NCBI RefSeq assembly: GCF_014646575.1
Contig: NZ_BMNN01000001.1
Coordinates: 868,001 to 932,000, forward strand
Length of the DNA: 64,000 nucleotides
Direction: 5' to 3'
From: Halopseudomonas pertucinogena
Lineage (GTDB): Bacteria; Pseudomonadota; Gammaproteobacteria; Pseudomonadales; Pseudomonadaceae
A program made the position numbers and the translations under genes. The notes below the pieces were generated by a model that ran no database searches, was not told the origin of the DNA, and saw only the letters and a program-made list of their open reading frames with translations. Position 1 is the first letter of the stretch. The number at the start of each line of letters is the position of its first letter. This document shows positions 61,060 through 64,000 of the stretch, in pieces.

Positions 61060-62055
61060 ATGGCGAAAAGTGTCGCACTGGTGCTGGGGAGTGGCGGTGC
61101 CAGGGGCTACGCGCATATCGGCATCATCGAAGAAATCGAGCGGCGCGGCTATTCCATCGAGTGCGTGGCCGGTTGCTCCATGGGAGCGGTGATCGGCGGC
61201 GTCTATGCAGCCGGGGGGCTGAATGCCTATCGCGACTGGGTGTCAGGGCTGGATTATCTGGATGTGCTGCGGCTGCTGGACTTCGGTTTCGGCCACCTCG
61301 GTGCCATCCGTGGCGAGCGCATCTTCGGGCGGATCCTGGAGCTGCTCGGTGACGTGAACATCGAGAACCTGCCGATCCCCTTCACCGCAGTGGCCACGGA
61401 CCTCACCAACCAGCAGGAGGTGTGGTTCCAGCAGGGGTGTCTGCACCAGGCCATGCGCGCCTCGGCGGCCATTCCGAGCGTGTTCGCTCCGGTGCGCCAG
61501 GGTAACCGGGTGCTGGTGGACGGCGGCCTGCTCAATCCGCTGCCGATCAACCCGGTGGTGTCTTCCCACTGCGACCTGATCATGGCGGTGAACCTCAACG
61601 GGGTGAGCAACGGCTACAGCCTGCCGGTGATCGCCCGCCCGGCGCCGATACGCGCCCAACTGGAAAGCTGGATGGAGGCCCTGCGCCTGCGCAGCCCGTT
61701 CGGTGGCAGTACAGCGGATGATGAGGAAGACAGCCCGACAAAGCTGGAGTACCTGGCCGAGGAAGTCTCTCCGGCAGAGGCGGTGCACAGCCGCAATGAA
61801 GACGAGAAGAAACCGGTGCAGAACGATGTGCACATCGGGCCGGCGAGCATGCTGGAGCTGGTGCACCAGTCCTTCGAGACCATGCAGGCGTCACTGACGC
61901 GCTACAAGATTGCCGGCTACCCACCGGATGTGGTGTTCGAGGTGCCCAAGCGGCTGTGCCGGTTCTTCGAGTTCCAGCGCGCGCCGGAGCTGATCGAGCT
62001 GGGCCGGATGGTGGCCAGGGACACCCTGGACCGCTTCGAACAGGGCCGGCACTAA
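61060..62055 (+). CDS. Patatin-like phospholipase (RssA family)
   Basis: A 331-aa cytosolic patatin. The oxyanion loop is GSGGARGYAHIG, the nucleophile S40 is in GCSMGA, and the dyad Asp D154 is in VLVDGGLLNPLP. The C-terminal region carries an acidic linker (TADDEEDSPTKLEY) and two helices. RssA-type patatins hydrolyse acyl esters of lipids. ATG 61060 follows AAAGGAAG. Divergent from the acylase gene, convergent with the Smr gene (4-bp overlap). Confidence 0.93.
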   Translation: MAKSVALVLGSGGARGYAHIGIIEEIERRGYSIECVAGCSMGAVIGGVYAAGGLNAYRDWVSGLDYLDVLRLLDFGFGHLGAIRGERIFGRILELLGDVNIENLPIPFTAVATDLTNQQEVWFQQGCLHQAMRASAAIPSVFAPVRQGNRVLVDGGLLNPLPINPVVSSHCDLIMAVNLNGVSNGYSLPVIARPAPIRAQLESWMEALRLRSPFGGSTADDEEDSPTKLEYLAEEVSPAEAVHSRNEDEKKPVQNDVHIGPASMLELVHQSFETMQASLTRYKIAGYPPDVVFEVPKRLCRFFEFQRAPELIELGRMVARDTLDRFEQGRH

Positions 62056-62624
62056 TCCTCGCGGCCCTCGAGCATCTCCCGACGCAGCAACACATATACC
62101 GAGCCGGCGCCGCCATGGCGCGGCAGGCAGGAGGTGAACGCCAGTACCTTCGGATGCTGGCGCAGCCAGGTGTTCACGTGGCTCTTGAGAATAGGCCGGC
62201 GGCCATCCTTGCGCCGCGCCTTGCCATGGGTAACGCGGATACAGCGCACCTCGATGCGGGTCGCCTCGTCGATGAAGTCCCACAGCAGCTCGCGGGCCTT
62301 TTCCACGGTCATGCCATGCAGGTCGATACTGCCGTCAAAGGGAATCTGCCCGCCCTTGAGCCTGCGCAGCTGGCTGTCCTGCACGCCGTTGCCGGCCCAG
62401 GCCAGCTCCTCTTCCGGCTGCACATCGATGACGAACTGGTCGGACAGGCCGTCCACGCGGATGCGCTGCTCGCCCTCGCTGGCCCGTTGCCGGCGCTGAC
62501 GGAAATCGGCTTTGTCGATACGCGGCCTGCCGGTGTCGGCCTGGTCCACGCGAATGGGTCTGACTCCGCGGGTAGCCTGGCGGAACAGCTCGAGATCGTC
62601 CGCCGGATCGTCATCCTGAATCAT
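62052..62624 (-). CDS. Smr-domain protein
   Basis: A 190-aa protein with an N-terminal charged extension. The C-terminal Smr domain (about residues 95-180) has the DLHGMTVEKARELL motif and VTHGKARRK; these are the hallmarks of MutS2-type Smr nicking endonucleases and ribosome-associated nucleases. It probably acts on nucleic acid. Convergent with the patatin gene. Confidence 0.9.
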   Translation of the reverse strand: MIQDDDPADDLELFRQATRGVRPIRVDQADTGRPRIDKADFRQRRQRASEGEQRIRVDGLSDQFVIDVQPEEELAWAGNGVQDSQLRRLKGGQIPFDGSIDLHGMTVEKARELLWDFIDEATRIEVRCIRVTHGKARRKDGRRPILKSHVNTWLRQHPKVLAFTSCLPRHGGAGSVYVLLRREMLEGRED

Positions 62625-62681
62625 GTCGGGAATGCTCTGAACTGATTTGACAGGGCGGCAGTTTAACAGCTTCGCCGGTAC

Positions 62682-63455
62682 TCAGCGCAGCACGACCCAT
62701 AACAGCATCAGCGCCTGGAAGATGCAGAACACGATCAGGCAGCCGATGGCGAAGCGGTGACCGAGATCGTTGCGCCGGTAATCCTCCAGGCGCGCCTGAA
62801 GGGTGGTCAACTGGGCCTGCTGCTGACGGTTCTGCTGTTCCTGGTCGCGCAGCTGCTGAAGTATCTCGCCCACATGCAGGCGTTGCACGCGCTCGGTGTT
62901 CCAGCTGGCGATGAGGTCGCCGACGCGATTGGCCTGGGCCTTGCCCTGGGTGCGCCCCTCGTCGTTGTAGGTCTGATGAAAGCCCGCACGCCGGAGCAGG
63001 CGCTCGCGGATCTGGCGAGCTTCTTCGCCGACGACCTCACTGGCGGACAGGGGGATGGGTGTGACCGAATAATCGGCGAACTTGCGCTGCGCCCAGTCGA
63101 TCAGCTGGGCCAGCAGAAAGCCGCCCACGCCGCGCTGGGCCGGAAAGATACGAACCCCGTGCAGCGGCCCGAAGCGTACCCGCTGGTGGTGGTGGTCGAC
63201 CAGCAGCTCCAGATAGTTGGTACCCGCGGGTACGCTTTCATCATCAACGCGCAGTTCCAGCCGCAGCAGCTCCAGACTGGCGACCCGTTCGTGGGTAACC
63301 GCCACCTGGGCCAGGCGCTCGCCATGCAGCATCAACCGCCCCTTGTACACCGGCTTCAATTGAATCCAGTAATACTCCGACGGGCGCGCACGGGCGAAGG
63401 GGTCCCGCGGCGGGGCGGACTGCTGTTCAGGGCTGTGGGGTTGTTCGTCTGACAT
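62682..63455 (-). CDS. GNAT-like domain, coiled coil and C-terminal membrane anchor protein
   Basis: A 257-aa protein I cannot name. The centre has a GNAT-like pattern: FPAQRGVGGFLLAQLIDWAQ (R/Q-G-x-G), then RERLLRRAGFHQTY. A coiled coil follows at about 180-225 (LQQLRDQEQQNRQQQAQL), then one C-terminal TM helix (FAIGCLIVFCIFQALMLLWVV). N-terminal residues 1-30 are Pro/Gln-rich. It would be tail-anchored with the catalytic-like part in the cytosol. An alternative start is ATG 63461, two codons upstream. Confidence 0.65.
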   Translation of the reverse strand: MSDEQPHSPEQQSAPPRDPFARARPSEYYWIQLKPVYKGRLMLHGERLAQVAVTHERVASLELLRLELRVDDESVPAGTNYLELLVDHHHQRVRFGPLHGVRIFPAQRGVGGFLLAQLIDWAQRKFADYSVTPIPLSASEVVGEEARQIRERLLRRAGFHQTYNDEGRTQGKAQANRVGDLIASWNTERVQRLHVGEILQQLRDQEQQNRQQQAQLTTLQARLEDYRRNDLGHRFAIGCLIVFCIFQALMLLWVVLR

Positions 63456-63513
63456 GATCATCGATCCTGTGCTCCAGATCCCTCTATCGGCAGCTGGATT
63501 CAATGCTTGAATC

Positions 63514-64000
63514 TTACACCCAATAGGCGGCGACGGCCTGCCATATGAGCCGCACTGCCAGCAGCGTCAGCAATATATTGAATATCAGCGTGAAGCGACG
63601 GTCGCTCAGCCTGCGCAGCAGGTGCAGGCCAAGCCAGGTGCCCAGCGCGCCGGCCAGGATCATCACCAGGATCAGTCCCAGCCAGTCGGCGAAGACGAAG
63701 CCGGCGGCGCCGTAGATAATGGCCTTCGGGGCGTGCTGCAGACACATGGCGCTGGCGAAGGTGGCCACCGTCGAGAATCGCTCGCCCTGTTGCTGCTGCT
63801 TGACGAAAGCCGCCACCAGTGGGCCGGTGGCACCGACAAACAGGCTGACGAAAGTAGTGGCCGCTGCGGCGAGCAGGGTGCCGACGGGGCCGGTGGCGAT
63901 CGCAGGGATCGGCGGTCCCCAGCACAGCAGCAGAATGAACAGGGCGATGCAAAGCTGGATCAGCGCCAGCGGCAACTCCACCAGAAACAGGCTGCCCAGC
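63514..64000 (-). CDS. TauE/SafE-family permease, C-terminal part (truncated by window edge)
   Basis: The frame stays open to the window end; only about 160 C-terminal residues of a usual 250 are visible. TM helices include LIQLCIALFILLLCWGPPIP, GTLLAAAATTFVSLFVGATG and GLILVMILAGALGTWLGLHL. GPxGTL...GATGPLVA is the TauE/SafE duplicated motif. Family members export sulfite or organosulfonates, or import sulfur compounds. Confidence 0.85.
   Translation of the reverse strand, partial: LGSLFLVELPLALIQLCIALFILLLCWGPPIPAIATGPVGTLLAAAATTFVSLFVGATGPLVAAFVKQQQQGERFSTVATFASAMCLQHAPKAIIYGAAGFVFADWLGLILVMILAGALGTWLGLHLLRRLSDRRFTLIFNILLTLLAVRLIWQAVAAYWV

Overview
This 64 kb window is high-GC chromosomal DNA from a gamma-proteobacterium, most likely a Pseudomonadaceae member (Pseudomonas or a close genus such as Halopseudomonas or Stutzerimonas). 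The evidence is gene content and order: an rnfABCDGE-nth cluster followed by a small acidic PA3496-type gene, argG next to gloA, a fabA-fabB pair, gpsA-DUF4389-sixA, a LexA-controlled yebG, and GTAG/GTGG-type REP elements. I see no prophage, insertion sequence, integron, CRISPR array or rRNA operon. It reads as ordinary core chromosome with a few accessory cassettes.

Layout. 0-8.6 kb: the end of a two-component regulator and its sensor kinase, a Na+/H+ antiporter-like permease, an EAL phosphodiesterase convergent with a Cache chemoreceptor, a retropepsin-like periplasmic protease, and chrA next to a DUF2058 gene. 8.7-13.1 kb: a DUF2897 mini-protein, tRNA-Asp with promoter and terminator, a RES-Xre toxin-antitoxin pair, a carboxymuconolactone decarboxylase-like gene, a guanidine-II riboswitch in front of a Gdx/SugE exporter, then argG and gloA. 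13.1-18.6 kb: two REP-rich gaps flank dgt, a glutaredoxin-like gene and a YcgN-like gene, followed by a secreted alpha/beta hydrolase coupled to an MlaA homologue that lacks a lipobox. 18.7-26.9 kb: nth, the Rnf complex and metG. 27-35 kb: a two-gene GspF-like/pilin cassette and many small stress, envelope and transporter genes (YeaQ, ABM, DUF2147, NnrS, CigR/RcnB, YebG, LysE, VOC, HslJ, MscS).

35-42.3 kb: a FAN1 nuclease overlaps a nuclease-helicase fusion of the XPD/DinG type, a likely DNA-repair operon. Beside it lie a Zn/Cd/Pb P-type ATPase, an ankyrin protein and DUF2789. 42.4-47.6 kb: a Bcr/CflA pump, fabB-fabA, a 570-bp gap with two inverted structured repeats, and an acyl-CoA synthetase. 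47.7-52.7 kb: an operon for a TonB-dependent receptor, a solitary ABC-type periplasmic binding protein and a hybrid histidine kinase; it looks like an envelope-spanning sensory relay. 52.9-58.5 kb: gpsA-DUF4389-sixA, a divergent AMP-binding enzyme, an alpha/beta hydrolase and DUF4892. 58.5-64 kb: a penicillin-acylase gene broken by a run of eight C residues, a patatin-like RssA protein, an Smr endonuclease-family protein, an unusual GNAT-like/coiled-coil/membrane protein, and the end of a TauE/SafE permease.

Functional themes are envelope lipid handling (MlaA, fabAB, gpsA, acyl-CoA synthetases, patatin), redox and ion homeostasis (Rnf, antiporter, MscS, P-type ATPase, ChrA), DNA and nucleotide maintenance (FAN1/helicase, nth, dgt, Smr, YebG) and sensing (two kinases, a chemoreceptor, an EAL protein). 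The items most worth a second look are the receptor-binding protein-kinase operon, the FAN1/helicase pair, the GspF-like/pilin cassette, the lipobox-less MlaA with its coupled hydrolase, the homopolymer frameshift in the acylase, and the inverted structured repeats at 45.7-46.0 kb.
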